From contig SUWV01000008.1 of assembly GCA_015061315.1 (NCBI GenBank), forward strand, positions 28,252 through 92,251: a stretch of DNA of 64,000 nt, in the 5' to 3' direction. The stretch is from Lentimicrobiaceae bacterium (lineage in GTDB: Bacteria; Bacteroidota; Bacteroidia; Bacteroidales; F082). A model generated the notes under the pieces. That model was not told the origin of the DNA. It did no database searches and worked only from the letters and a program-made list of their open reading frames with translations. The translations under genes were made by a program, and so were the position numbers. Below, one piece after another: positions 17,068 through 25,090 of the stretch; positions within the stretch are counted from its first letter, which is position 1, and each line of letters opens with the position of its first letter.

Positions 17068-19035
17068 TTATTTAGAAACCACAACTTTCTTGATTTCCAT
17101 TTTATTGCCTAAAGAAAGGACTTTCACGAAATAAATACCGTCATTGTATTTAGATGTGTTGATTTTAACATTATTGCCTCGCACTTCTAATTTCTCGACG
17201 CTTTGTCCTACAGCATTAAACACTTCGACGCTCACAATATTTTGACCTTCTATGAAGAAATAGTCTTGAGCAGGATTTGGACGTACGTTAATATTATCAA
17301 CGGTTTCAATATCGCTTATTCCATCTTCTTTTTCACAAAGCAATTCATATTCAAAAAACATAGGTTTCTTTTTGAATGTTGTATCTATCTCTGTATAATT
17401 CTTTTTGTATAATTCTTCGCCGTTAAAAAAGATAGCGAAAGCACATTCTTCGTCCCAATTGCCAGGATTCCATGTAAACTGGTAAGTATCAGGACAAAGA
17501 TGAAGTACTGTTGTATCACCATTTAAATATGAAGGATTTTCATTTTCAAAAATGCCTCCGCCTTCCGAAAGTTTTACTTCATAAACGATTTCACTTTGAC
17601 TTCCTACTACGCTGATATAAGCGTTGTCCCAGCCGTCGCCGAAATAGTCCCATTTTACAATTTCGAGTTCACATTTATCATTTTCTGCGCAAGGATAGAT
17701 TGTAGGCAAAACTACGTTTGAAATATCTGAGATACATTCTCCATTATTGAAGTTTGCTCTCACCATGAATTGATATTCGCCTGGAACCATATCAGGGAAA
17801 GAGAATGATGTTTCAGTTATACCTTCTGCAAAAGGAGCTTCTGAGTAAGATGTGTAAATATTATATGTCACATTTTCAGCATTTTCCGGAGCATCCCAAC
17901 TAAGAACTAAATCATCATAATTAGGTTGTTCTATGGTATAGGTAAGATTTTTTGGAGCATCGCATGCTGCACCGTCAATTGTCAAGACAAAAGTACATTC
18001 CTCACCTTCTATGACACCAGCACCGATAAATGTCTTACCATCTTCAGTAACATTGTTGATGCTATATATTGACCAATTTGCAGCGTCCAACACTCCATTC
18101 AATTCCAAATAAGTGTTAAAAAACATCAACTCGCCACCGACGTATGCGAAAGCATTTCTGAAAGTTGGAGCTCCGCCATCAGAATATCCGAATACTGTTC
18201 CGTTGTTTGTCACGCAAGTCGCTGAGATTTGATTTCCAGGTTCAAGAGTATTTTCAAATTCTACCAACTTTTGATTTTTAATGTCATAAACGAAAGCATG
18301 ATGGTTCAACAAGTAACCGCAAATATAATTTCCATTAGGGGATACGTTTAAGGCTTCACCGAAGAGATGAGGCATTCTATTGATTTTACCATCGACCCAA
18401 TAACAAGGAGTCCATTCACCTTTGTCTTCATGAACAGCAAGTCCTGCAATAATATTACCGTCAGTACTTATAGCATTAGGTCTTGTTCCTGGTGATTTCC
18501 CATTTTCGATTTTCTTATAACCGTTTTCTCTTGTCCACACGTAAGTCGTTGTGCTCCAATCAGGGAAAATCTGCATGACACCAACTTTCGTACCATCGTT
18601 TGTCATTGTCCAAGCTCCGTTATATTCAAAATCACCTTCAACAGTTGAGAACTCTGGCACATCAGGATTCATACCTAAAAACTCCCATTTCTTTGTCTCT
18701 GGCGACCATAATCCAGCTACATTAATACCTAAATCATTGGCATAATATCCAGCAATAGTACCTTCATCTGATATAGAAAAAGCATATCCTGAAACAGCCA
18801 TAGAACCAGTAGCCTCCGACCAATAGTAGCTATCCACTGCACCAAAACCTTGAATGGCAACATGTTCCTTATTGTTTGAAATATCGTAAGGCCAATGATA
18901 AGTATCGAGAATCTTTATTAACTCATAGTTATCACCTCTCTCAACTCTTACGTCAGGTGCAGATACTTGTGCCCTTAAATTAAGTCCACAAAGCAATAGT
19001 GCAGACAACAGCACTGATTGTAAAAATCTTTTCAT
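17068..19035 (-). CDS. T9SS-secreted protein with HAF-like repeats, FN3 domain and sorting domain
   Basis: 655 aa with a signal peptide (MKRFLQSVLLSALLLCGLNLRAQ). Residues about 40-350 are repeated beta units of the HAF/extracellular-repeat type (for example AISTDGNIIAGLAV, NVSPNGNYICGYL, VTEDGKTFIGAGV), probably a propeller. Then come a fibronectin III domain (LSWDAPENAENVTYNIYTS), a YFGDGWDNAYISV beta domain and a type A T9SS sorting domain (VRPNPAQDYFF, then GIYFVKV). The last three domains match the truncated gene at 2-799, marking them as paralogues. Likely exported and surface-attached; function unknown. It has one of the best promoters in the window. Confidence 0.85.
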   Translation of the reverse strand: MKRFLQSVLLSALLLCGLNLRAQVSAPDVRVERGDNYELIKILDTYHWPYDISNNKEHVAIQGFGAVDSYYWSEATGSMAVSGYAFSISDEGTIAGYYANDLGINVAGLWSPETKKWEFLGMNPDVPEFSTVEGDFEYNGAWTMTNDGTKVGVMQIFPDWSTTTYVWTRENGYKKIENGKSPGTRPNAISTDGNIIAGLAVHEDKGEWTPCYWVDGKINRMPHLFGEALNVSPNGNYICGYLLNHHAFVYDIKNQKLVEFENTLEPGNQISATCVTNNGTVFGYSDGGAPTFRNAFAYVGGELMFFNTYLELNGVLDAANWSIYSINNVTEDGKTFIGAGVIEGEECTFVLTIDGAACDAPKNLTYTIEQPNYDDLVLSWDAPENAENVTYNIYTSYSEAPFAEGITETSFSFPDMVPGEYQFMVRANFNNGECISDISNVVLPTIYPCAENDKCELEIVKWDYFGDGWDNAYISVVGSQSEIVYEVKLSEGGGIFENENPSYLNGDTTVLHLCPDTYQFTWNPGNWDEECAFAIFFNGEELYKKNYTEIDTTFKKKPMFFEYELLCEKEDGISDIETVDNINVRPNPAQDYFFIEGQNIVSVEVFNAVGQSVEKLEVRGNNVKINTSKYNDGIYFVKVLSLGNKMEIKKVVVSK

Positions 19036-19128
19036 AATAAATAATTGAATGTTAAAAAATAAATTCTATGGTTTTATAAACCACTTTTCTGCTCGTTTTC
19101 AGATTATTATCAAACCTGAATGACATGG

Positions 19129-19158
19129 CAAAGGTAATATTATTTTTAAAAAAAACAA
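19129..19158 (-). promoter_or_regulatory. Bacteroides-type -33/-7 promoter of the T9SS cargo gene
   Basis: On the minus strand, TTG at 19156-19158 (within CTTGTT) is followed after 19 bp by TACCTTTG (19129-19136), the standard spacing of the primary Bacteroidota sigma factor. The leader before the ATG at 19035 would be about 85 nt. Confidence 0.7.
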
Positions 19159-19219
19159 GTTATTTCTTCAAATATTTATCACAAAAACTATTATAATTAT
19201 TTTTAACATTCCACTGTCA

Positions 19220-19795
19220 CTACATATTCTTTTCTACGAACTGCCAGTTTATAACTTTCCAGAAATCATCAAGATAAGCCAATCGAAGATTTTGTTGGTC
19301 TAAATAATAGGCATGTTCCCACACATCACAAGTAAGTAATGGCTTTAAGTTTTCATGAGTGAGAGGCGTTTCGGCATTACTCGTTTGCATAAGCGACAGT
19401 TGCCCCTTTTCGTCACGAACCAGCCAGAGCCAGCCAGAGCCGAATAAAGTAGCAGCCTGCTTGATGAATAGGTGCCTAAAATTTTCAAAACTGCCAAAAT
19501 CACGTTCGATAGCAGTGAGAAGCATAGTCTGAGGCATGTTATTAATAATAGGTGTCATGCAATGCCAATAAAAGTTATGATTCCAAACCTGTGCAGCATT
19601 GTTGAAAATAGAGCCCTCGCTGTTTTTAATTATTTCTTCAAGACTCATATTTTCATAATGAGAACCCTCAATCAGGTTATTCAAGTTTTTGACATATCCT
19701 GCATGATGCTGACCATAATGAAAGTCGATGGTCTTCTGAGAGATATACGGTTCAAGAGCATCTCTCTTGTAAGGTAATTGTGGTAATTCTATCAT
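19220..19795 (-). CDS. sodB: Superoxide dismutase, Fe type
   Basis: Converts superoxide to oxygen and hydrogen peroxide in the cytoplasm. From the ATG at 19795 the protein has 191 aa, the usual length, starting MIELPQLPY. An ATG 27 nt upstream would add nine atypical residues. Metal ligands are visible: His26 (DFHYGQHH), the His of WNHNFYWH, and Asp and His in DVWEHAYYLD. The stretch NNAAQVWNHNFYW, with Gln in the N-terminal half, is the pattern of Fe-type enzymes (Mn-type have Gly there); cambialistic activity cannot be excluded. Single gene, divergent from the phosphopantetheinyl transferase. No TAnnTTTG box is evident upstream. Confidence 0.95.
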   Translation of the reverse strand: MIELPQLPYKRDALEPYISQKTIDFHYGQHHAGYVKNLNNLIEGSHYENMSLEEIIKNSEGSIFNNAAQVWNHNFYWHCMTPIINNMPQTMLLTAIERDFGSFENFRHLFIKQAATLFGSGWLWLVRDEKGQLSLMQTSNAETPLTHENLKPLLTCDVWEHAYYLDQQNLRLAYLDDFWKVINWQFVEKNM

Positions 19796-19876
19796 AATAA
19801 TTGTTGTTTTTTCATGGAACAAGAAAAATATATCTATTGTTCAAAAAAAGTCGTTTTTTCTACCGACAAAAAATAA

Positions 19877-19884
19877 TATCTTTG
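19877..19884 (+). promoter_or_regulatory. -7 box placing transcription start at the phosphopantetheinyl transferase ATG
   Basis: TATCTTTG ends 4 bp before the ATG at 19889 (TTTGCAATATG). The expected transcription start would coincide with the start codon, predicting a leaderless or nearly leaderless mRNA. Confidence 0.6.
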
Positions 19885-19888
19885 CAAT

Positions 19889-20455
19889 ATGAAGATTTAT
19901 CTTATCAACGGCATTGACGCTTTCGACGATAGTTTCATCGATGAATGTTCAACTTTTTTCCCTCAATGGAGAAAAGATAAAATGTTGAATTACAAGTTTC
20001 TAAAAGGAAGATTACAAAATGCTTTGGCGTACCTATTATTAATATATGCTCTTCGCGAGGAAGGTGTTTTCGTTGATATGCCTGAGTTTTATTATGGAGA
20101 ACATAACAAACCTTATTTGAAAAACTATCCAGGCTGGCATTTCAACTTCAGTCATTGCAAGAACGCCGTTTGTTGTGTCTTGTCACGCGAAGAAGTTGGG
20201 ATTGACATTGAAGAAATTGGTAATTACAAAGAACATTTAGCTGAATATATAAGCAATGAGGAAGAGTTAGAGTTTCTACATAACAGTGAAAATCAAGCTG
20301 ATGAGTTTTATAAATTATGGACAAGGAAGGAAGCTGTTTTTAAGATGATAGGGAGCGGTATTACCAAAGACATTAAAAATGTATTGAAAAAAGAAGTTTC
20401 TGTAATATCTTATAAAATAGGTGAAATATGGATGTCAGTAGCGACAGGTAAATAA
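19889..20455 (+). CDS. 4'-phosphopantetheinyl transferase (Sfp type)
   Basis: 188 aa. Transfers phosphopantetheine from CoA to a serine of acyl or peptidyl carrier proteins. The family's Mg- and CoA-binding motifs are present: WHFNFSHCKNAVCC, VGIDIEEIG, and the WxRKEA motif in FYKLWTRKEAVFKMIG. Length and motif order fit short Sfp/HetI-like enzymes rather than AcpS. It stands alone between sodB and ssb with its own promoter, so it is probably the general ACP-activating enzyme or a secondary one for a specialised pathway. The -7 box is so close to the ATG that the transcript is probably leaderless. Confidence 0.88.
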   Translation: MKIYLINGIDAFDDSFIDECSTFFPQWRKDKMLNYKFLKGRLQNALAYLLLIYALREEGVFVDMPEFYYGEHNKPYLKNYPGWHFNFSHCKNAVCCVLSREEVGIDIEEIGNYKEHLAEYISNEEELEFLHNSENQADEFYKLWTRKEAVFKMIGSGITKDIKNVLKKEVSVISYKIGEIWMSVATGK

Positions 20456-20606
20456 ATTATTGGCAATCAGATACATTACAAAATATGTTAAAATTTAATA
20501 AGATTTACATTTAGAAACATACACTCATATACCACAGATTTTTAAGCCATTATAAAAAAATTAAAAATTATCCGTTTTTCATACGACTAATCTTTAGCAC
20601 CCATTA

Positions 20607-20614
20607 TATCTTTG
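20607..20614 (+). promoter_or_regulatory. -7 box of ssb
   Basis: TATCTTTG, 28 bp before the ATG at 20643, within the often-seen context TATCTTTGCAA. Confidence 0.6.
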
Positions 20615-20642
20615 CAATGTAAAAACTAACAAATCAGAAGAT

Positions 20643-20990
20643 ATGGGAACTTTAGAAAATTCAGTACAGTTGATAGGACGTCCAGGAATGGATCCTGAAG
20701 TAAAAAATGTAGGTGATCGTAAGAGTGTAAGATTTAGCATTGCAACAAATGATTATTCTTACAACGACAATCATGAAATTGAGAAGAGCACCTCATGGCA
20801 TAATATAGTAGCGTGGGGAAAGATTGCAGAGCAAGCCGAGAAATATATCAAAAAAGGCAAGCGAATAGCTCTTGAAGGACGACTCAAGACAAGGGTCTAT
20901 GAGAAAGATGGTAAAAAGAATTATTTTACCGAGATAACTATGAATGAGTTCTTATTGATTGATAGGTCAAGCAACGATGATCAAACGTAA
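20643..20990 (+). CDS. ssb: Single-stranded DNA-binding protein
   Basis: 115 aa with a single OB-fold: NSVQLIGRPGMDPEV, then STSWHNIVAWGKIAEQAEKYIKKGKRIALEGRLKTRVY. Binds single-stranded DNA during replication, recombination and repair. The tail is short, ending SSNDDQT, and lacks the long Gly-rich linker and the classical acidic DDDIPF tip that recruits partner proteins. Short SSBs of this kind are seen in Bacteroidota, sometimes beside a longer copy elsewhere, so whether this is the main replicative SSB is open. Followed by an inverted-repeat region before the dehydrogenase. Confidence 0.93.
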   Translation: MGTLENSVQLIGRPGMDPEVKNVGDRKSVRFSIATNDYSYNDNHEIEKSTSWHNIVAWGKIAEQAEKYIKKGKRIALEGRLKTRVYEKDGKKNYFTEITMNEFLLIDRSSNDDQT

Positions 20991-21067
20991 GAATGTTAAT
21001 AATATTTATTTTGCATAACTCTCTAATGTAGTAGGTGTTCATAAATTTTAGTTTTTGGTTCCGGTAT

Positions 21068-21117
21068 GATGCCTCTTGATTGTAGTTACTTTGAATAATT
21101 ATTTTCAAAGAGGCATC
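21068..21117 (+). other. Nested inverted repeats between ssb and the dehydrogenase gene
   Basis: GATGCCTCTT (21068-21077) is the exact reverse complement of AAGAGGCATC (21108-21117). Inside it, CTTTGAA (21089-21095) pairs with TTCAAAG (21104-21110). The two right arms overlap, so the hairpins exclude each other. No U tract follows. It lies before the dehydrogenase promoter, so it would belong to the 3' end of the ssb transcript or be a protein-binding site. Confidence 0.4.
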
Positions 21118-21137
21118 CTTACCAATGTAAAAAAGAC

Positions 21138-21145
21138 TACCTTTG
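21138..21145 (+). promoter_or_regulatory. -7 box of the D-2-hydroxyacid dehydrogenase gene
   Basis: TACCTTTG, 23 bp before the ATG at 21169. It lies downstream of the alternative start at 21076 and so supports the shorter protein. Confidence 0.6.
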
Positions 21146-21168
21146 TAGGTCAAAAGAGACTTACTGTT

Positions 21169-22086
21169 ATGAAGATAGTATTTTTAGAACCATTAGGACT
21201 TCCTATTGAGAAGATTGAAAAAGAATGTGATAATCTAAAGAAACAAGGACATGATGTAGTGATATACAAAGACAGATGTCCTGAGAAAAACATTGAAAGA
21301 GCTGCAGATGCCGACATTGTCATTGAGAGCAATATGCCATTACGCAAAGATTTCTTTGACGCATGTCCTAATCTCAAGATGCTGTCGATAGCATTTACCG
21401 GCTTAGATCATATTGACTTGAAAGAATGTGAAAGGAGGGGAATAATAGTTAATAATGCAGCAGGATATTCTACTGAAGCCGTAGCTGAAGAAGTTGTATG
21501 TATGATGATAGGAATGTATCGTCATATCATAGAAAACGATAGAATAACGAGAAGTCGAGAAGGCTATGCATTATCACCAGGAAGAGAAATTAAGGATAAG
21601 ACCGTTGGTATTGTTGGATTAGGTGCAATAGGCATAAGAACAGCTCATCTGCTACAAGCATTTGGCTGCAAGGTAATAGCATGGAACAGAACGAAGAAAG
21701 ACGTTGAAGGCGTGACATTAGTCGACAAAGAGACTTTATTTAACGAATCAGACATAGTGACATTACATATAGCTCTTAATGATGAGACACGAAATTTTGT
21801 CTCTGCTAAAGAATTGAATCTGATGAAAGATACTGCTATCATCATCAATGCGGCAAGAGGTCCGGTAATCAACAGCAGCGACTTAGCAGAAGCCTTGAAC
21901 AAAGAAAAGATTGCTGGAGCAGCATTAGACGTTTACGACACAGAACATCCACTCAGCGAAGATAATCCTTTGTTATCTGCAAAAAACACTATGCTTCTGC
22001 CACATATCGGATTTGCAACAGAAGAAGCTTTCGTGTTGAGATTAGGCATAGTGGTGAAAAATGTGGAAAAATATTTGTCACGTTAA
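21169..22086 (+). CDS. D-isomer-specific 2-hydroxyacid dehydrogenase
   Basis: 305 aa from the ATG at 21169 (MKIVFLEPLG); the earlier ATG at 21076 would precede the promoter. NAD(P)-dependent oxidoreductase interconverting 2-oxoacids and D-2-hydroxyacids. The Rossmann motif VGIVGLGAIG lies near residue 145. The catalytic Arg is in NAARGPV, the Glu in DVYDTEHP and the His in LLPHIGFAT. It resembles glycerate/phosphoglycerate dehydrogenase-like members, but the substrate cannot be fixed from sequence: it lacks the ACT domain of SerA, and no serine-pathway neighbours are present. Monocistronic, followed by a heptamer array. Confidence 0.85.
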   Translation: MKIVFLEPLGLPIEKIEKECDNLKKQGHDVVIYKDRCPEKNIERAADADIVIESNMPLRKDFFDACPNLKMLSIAFTGLDHIDLKECERRGIIVNNAAGYSTEAVAEEVVCMMIGMYRHIIENDRITRSREGYALSPGREIKDKTVGIVGLGAIGIRTAHLLQAFGCKVIAWNRTKKDVEGVTLVDKETLFNESDIVTLHIALNDETRNFVSAKELNLMKDTAIIINAARGPVINSSDLAEALNKEKIAGAALDVYDTEHPLSEDNPLLSAKNTMLLPHIGFATEEAFVLRLGIVVKNVEKYLSR

Positions 22087-22122
22087 AAGATATTTTCGCG
22101 TCAGACAAGGTTAAAAAAATGT

Positions 22123-22130
22123 TATTTTTG
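22123..22130 (+). promoter_or_regulatory. Weak candidate -7 box with a long leader
   Basis: TATTTTTG matches TAnnTTTG but is about 195 bp before the next start (22325). If real, the leader would include the heptamer array at 22170-22253. Confidence 0.25.
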
Positions 22131-22169
22131 CCGACTCTTGAAAATTTATCCGATAACAGACACGTTAGG

Positions 22170-22253
22170 ATGTCTGATGTCTAATGTCTAAAGACTAATG
22201 ACAAAAGGCTAAAGGCTAATGACAAAAGGCTGAAAGCTAAAGGCTCATGTCTA
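22170..22253. repeat. Heptamer array, 12 units
   Basis: Twelve contiguous 7-bp units without an indel: ATGTCTG, ATGTCTA twice, AAGACTA, ATGACAA, AAGGCTA twice, ATGACAA, AAGGCTG, AAAGCTA, AAGGCTC, ATGTCTA. The mixture includes complementary types (ATGTCTA with AAGACTA), so short hairpins can form. It lies between the dehydrogenase and the outer-membrane protein genes. Confidence 0.75.
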
Positions 22254-22324
22254 ATAAAGAGGAGAGACTTATAGACAGAGGTTAAGATTGAAGTGATATA
22301 ACTGACAACAAATATTAGTATTCT

Positions 22325-22915
22325 ATGAAAAAGAAATTATGTCTCATGATGTTATTGTGCTTTGTGGCAATTAACTTGACACATGCCAAGCAGCCTGTTC
22401 CATATCTTCAAAAAGATTATAGGAATTCGCTCAAGATAACATTCCTATCATGGATCAGTGGCAGCACGAAACTCTCTTATGAGAGAGCTTTTCCCAACAG
22501 GCATCAAAGCGGAGAGTTGTGCGCAAGCCTCATTGGTGCAGGTCACGACAAATACCAAAACAATCCTAAGGGATACACCATGCGTTATGGGCATAAGTTC
22601 TTCCTCAACGGAAATCAAAAAAAATCGTTGATGGGATTTTATCTAAGACCAGAAGTCGTTTATTCGCATTACACTTACGACCGCAAGGTAGATGGAGCGA
22701 GAACCTTATCAGATGAAACAGCCTTGCTTGGAACCTTTGGGTATCAGTATGTCCACAAACGATTTTTAGCAGACTTCTGGGTTGGAGGCGGCTATGCCTT
22801 CGGCACTCCAGCGGAGACATACTACCATCACGGCTTTGAATTATGGCATTACTTCAGCAGTGAGAATACTAATATAGCACTCAGCTTCAGCATACGTCTC
22901 GGATATTGTTTCTGA
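22325..22915 (+). CDS. Putative outer-membrane beta-barrel protein
   Basis: 196 aa with a signal peptide (MKKKLCLMMLLCFVAINLTHA). The mature part has amphipathic strands rich in aromatic residues and ends in Phe (IRLGYCF), as outer-membrane barrels do. KLSYERAFPNRHQSGE and FYLRPEVVYSHYTYDR resemble small DUF3575-like Bacteroidota proteins. No enzymatic motif. It stands alone between a repeat array and dnaG. Function unknown. Confidence 0.6.
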   Translation: MKKKLCLMMLLCFVAINLTHAKQPVPYLQKDYRNSLKITFLSWISGSTKLSYERAFPNRHQSGELCASLIGAGHDKYQNNPKGYTMRYGHKFFLNGNQKKSLMGFYLRPEVVYSHYTYDRKVDGARTLSDETALLGTFGYQYVHKRFLADFWVGGGYAFGTPAETYYHHGFELWHYFSSENTNIALSFSIRLGYCF

Positions 22916-22967
22916 TAATAAATTACATTAATATCGTAAATTACAACAATATATAATTGACTCTACA

Positions 22968-24914
22968 ATGATACCGCACGACACCATAATGAGCATCATC
23001 GACACTGTTAGAATAGAAGAGGTCGTATCCGATTTTGTCAGCCTCAAGAAGAGAGGTGCCAATCTGATAGGGGTATGTCCTTTCCATAAGGAGAAGACTC
23101 CATCATTCATTGTGTCGCCGGCTAAAGGTATCTTCAAATGTTTCGGCTGTGGCAAAGCCGGCGACTCAGTGCGCTTCGTCATGGAACACGAACATTATTC
23201 ATATCCAGAAGCTCTGCGTTATCTCGCCAATAAATATGGCATCATCATAGAAGAAAAAGAACAGTCGGCTGAAGAGATAGTAGCTCAGAATGAAAGAGAG
23301 AAGATGTTTAACATCAACACCTTCGCTCAGCAGTATTTCTCCGAAACGATGAAAAATAACGAAGAAGGTCTCGCGATAGGAATGTCATATTTTAAAGAAC
23401 GTGGCTTTCGCGATGCCATCATCAATAAGTTCCAACTCGGATACTGCCTCAACCAACGTGATGCCTTTATTCAACATGCGATAAAGAATGGCTACTCAAA
23501 AGAACTGCTTCTTAAAATAGGTCTCGCCTCTGGCACCGAAGAAAGGATGTATGACAAGTATCAAGGACGTGTGATATTTCCAATACATAATCTCACGGGA
23601 AAAGTCATCGGCTTCGGTGCGAGAATATTGAGCAGCGACAAAACCAAAGCCAAGTATCTTAATTCCCCAGAATCGGAGATTTATAATAAAAGTCAGACTC
23701 TCTACGGAATATACTTTGCCAAGAATGAGATAAGCCGTTTAGATAATTGTATTCTCGTTGAAGGTTATGCCGATGTACTGAGCATGCATCAGGCTGGAAT
23801 AGAAAATACTGTAGCAAGTTCCGGAACATCTCTCACCACTGAGCAGATACGACTTATAAGCCGTTACACAAAAAATATCACCATATTGTATGATGGCGAC
23901 AGTGCTGGCATTCATGCCGCACTACGCGGAACAGATATGATCCTCGAAGAAGGAATGAATGTGCGTATCGTAGTGCTGCCCCCAGATGAAGACCCCGACT
24001 CTTTCGTTCAACATAATCCTATAGAAGTAGTCAGAGATTATATCGACAAGAATGCAAAAGACTTTATCAGCTTTAAGACACAGCTACTTCTTAAAGATGC
24101 AGCTAACAACCCGATAAAAAAAGCTGAAGTCGTTAAAGATATTGTCAATACCATATCTGTCATTCCCGATGCCATTTTCCGTGCGACATACATCAAAGAA
24201 TGTAGCCGTATGATGGAGATGTCAGAACAAACACTGATGAATGAGCTTAACAAATTGCTCCGTGCAAAGATCAGGAAAAACAATGGCATCCAACAAAATC
24301 AAGAGGTCGTTACTGAAGATGTCAAGGCAGAGCCTCAGAACATTAATGTCGACACTGTTCCGATAGGCTTTTACCAAGAACAGGAATTAGTGAAACTGCT
24401 TCTGATGTATGGCGACAAAGAAGTCGATATTGATGGTGTTGATGAGAACAATGAGCCGATAATATATAAGGTGAGCGTTGCCTCTTTGATTGTCGATGAT
24501 TTGAAGAACGATGATCTATTATTCAAGGACGAGACTCATAAGATAGTATTCAATATTTACGACAAGGCTCTCGACGACGGCGTCTTACCGAAGGAACAAT
24601 ATTTCGTATCGCATGAAAACCCCAAGATCTCAGAGTTGGCTGCCAATCTTTTAAGTTCGCCATATAAACTCGACAACTGGGAGAAGAAAGAGATAAAAGT
24701 CAAGAAAGAAGAAGATGTCTTGGCGAGGTTAGTCGTCACTTCCGTCTTAAGATTTAAGGACATGGTCTTAGATGAGAAGAGGAACGAGCTAACACGACAG
24801 ATCATGGAGACAACAGATATTGACGACCAGCTAATCTTAATGACTAAGAAGAAGAGATTAGATGATCTAAGAATCAAAATCAATCATGAATTGGGGATAG
24901 TGATAGCGAAGTAA
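22968..24914 (+). CDS. dnaG: DNA primase
   Basis: 648 aa. Synthesises RNA primers at the replication fork. The N-terminal CHC2 zinc ribbon has CPFH (37-40) and CFGC (58-61). The catalytic Toprim core follows: LVEGYADVLSMHQAG (conserved Glu) and TILYDGDSAGI (metal-binding Asp-x-Asp). The C-terminal third (from about 430) is the DnaB-interacting region with an unusual, weakly conserved sequence. The start MIPHDTIMSIID matches relatives; there is no obvious TAnnTTTG box, so transcription may begin further upstream. Not next to rpoD as in proteobacteria, which is normal for Bacteroidota. Confidence 0.95.
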   Translation: MIPHDTIMSIIDTVRIEEVVSDFVSLKKRGANLIGVCPFHKEKTPSFIVSPAKGIFKCFGCGKAGDSVRFVMEHEHYSYPEALRYLANKYGIIIEEKEQSAEEIVAQNEREKMFNINTFAQQYFSETMKNNEEGLAIGMSYFKERGFRDAIINKFQLGYCLNQRDAFIQHAIKNGYSKELLLKIGLASGTEERMYDKYQGRVIFPIHNLTGKVIGFGARILSSDKTKAKYLNSPESEIYNKSQTLYGIYFAKNEISRLDNCILVEGYADVLSMHQAGIENTVASSGTSLTTEQIRLISRYTKNITILYDGDSAGIHAALRGTDMILEEGMNVRIVVLPPDEDPDSFVQHNPIEVVRDYIDKNAKDFISFKTQLLLKDAANNPIKKAEVVKDIVNTISVIPDAIFRATYIKECSRMMEMSEQTLMNELNKLLRAKIRKNNGIQQNQEVVTEDVKAEPQNINVDTVPIGFYQEQELVKLLLMYGDKEVDIDGVDENNEPIIYKVSVASLIVDDLKNDDLLFKDETHKIVFNIYDKALDDGVLPKEQYFVSHENPKISELAANLLSSPYKLDNWEKKEIKVKKEEDVLARLVVTSVLRFKDMVLDEKRNELTRQIMETTDIDDQLILMTKKKRLDDLRIKINHELGIVIAK

Positions 24915-25044
24915 AGATATAGAATTAGGATATACCGTAATATCTGCTTTAATGGCGTAATCATAGATTGAAAGAATAATAAGGCTTCTTTCAAAAAAAA
25001 ATTCAACAGCCAAAGTTCGATGTTCAGCATACAAAAATAATTCG

Positions 25045-25052
25045 TACCTTTG
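25045..25052 (+). promoter_or_regulatory. -7 box of the pseudouridine synthase gene
   Basis: TACCTTTG, 38 bp before the ATG at 25091, followed by the common CC/CA context (TTTGCCAAC). Confidence 0.6.
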
Positions 25053-25090
25053 CCAACTCAAAAAATGCAACTTTTTACATTAATATTAAC

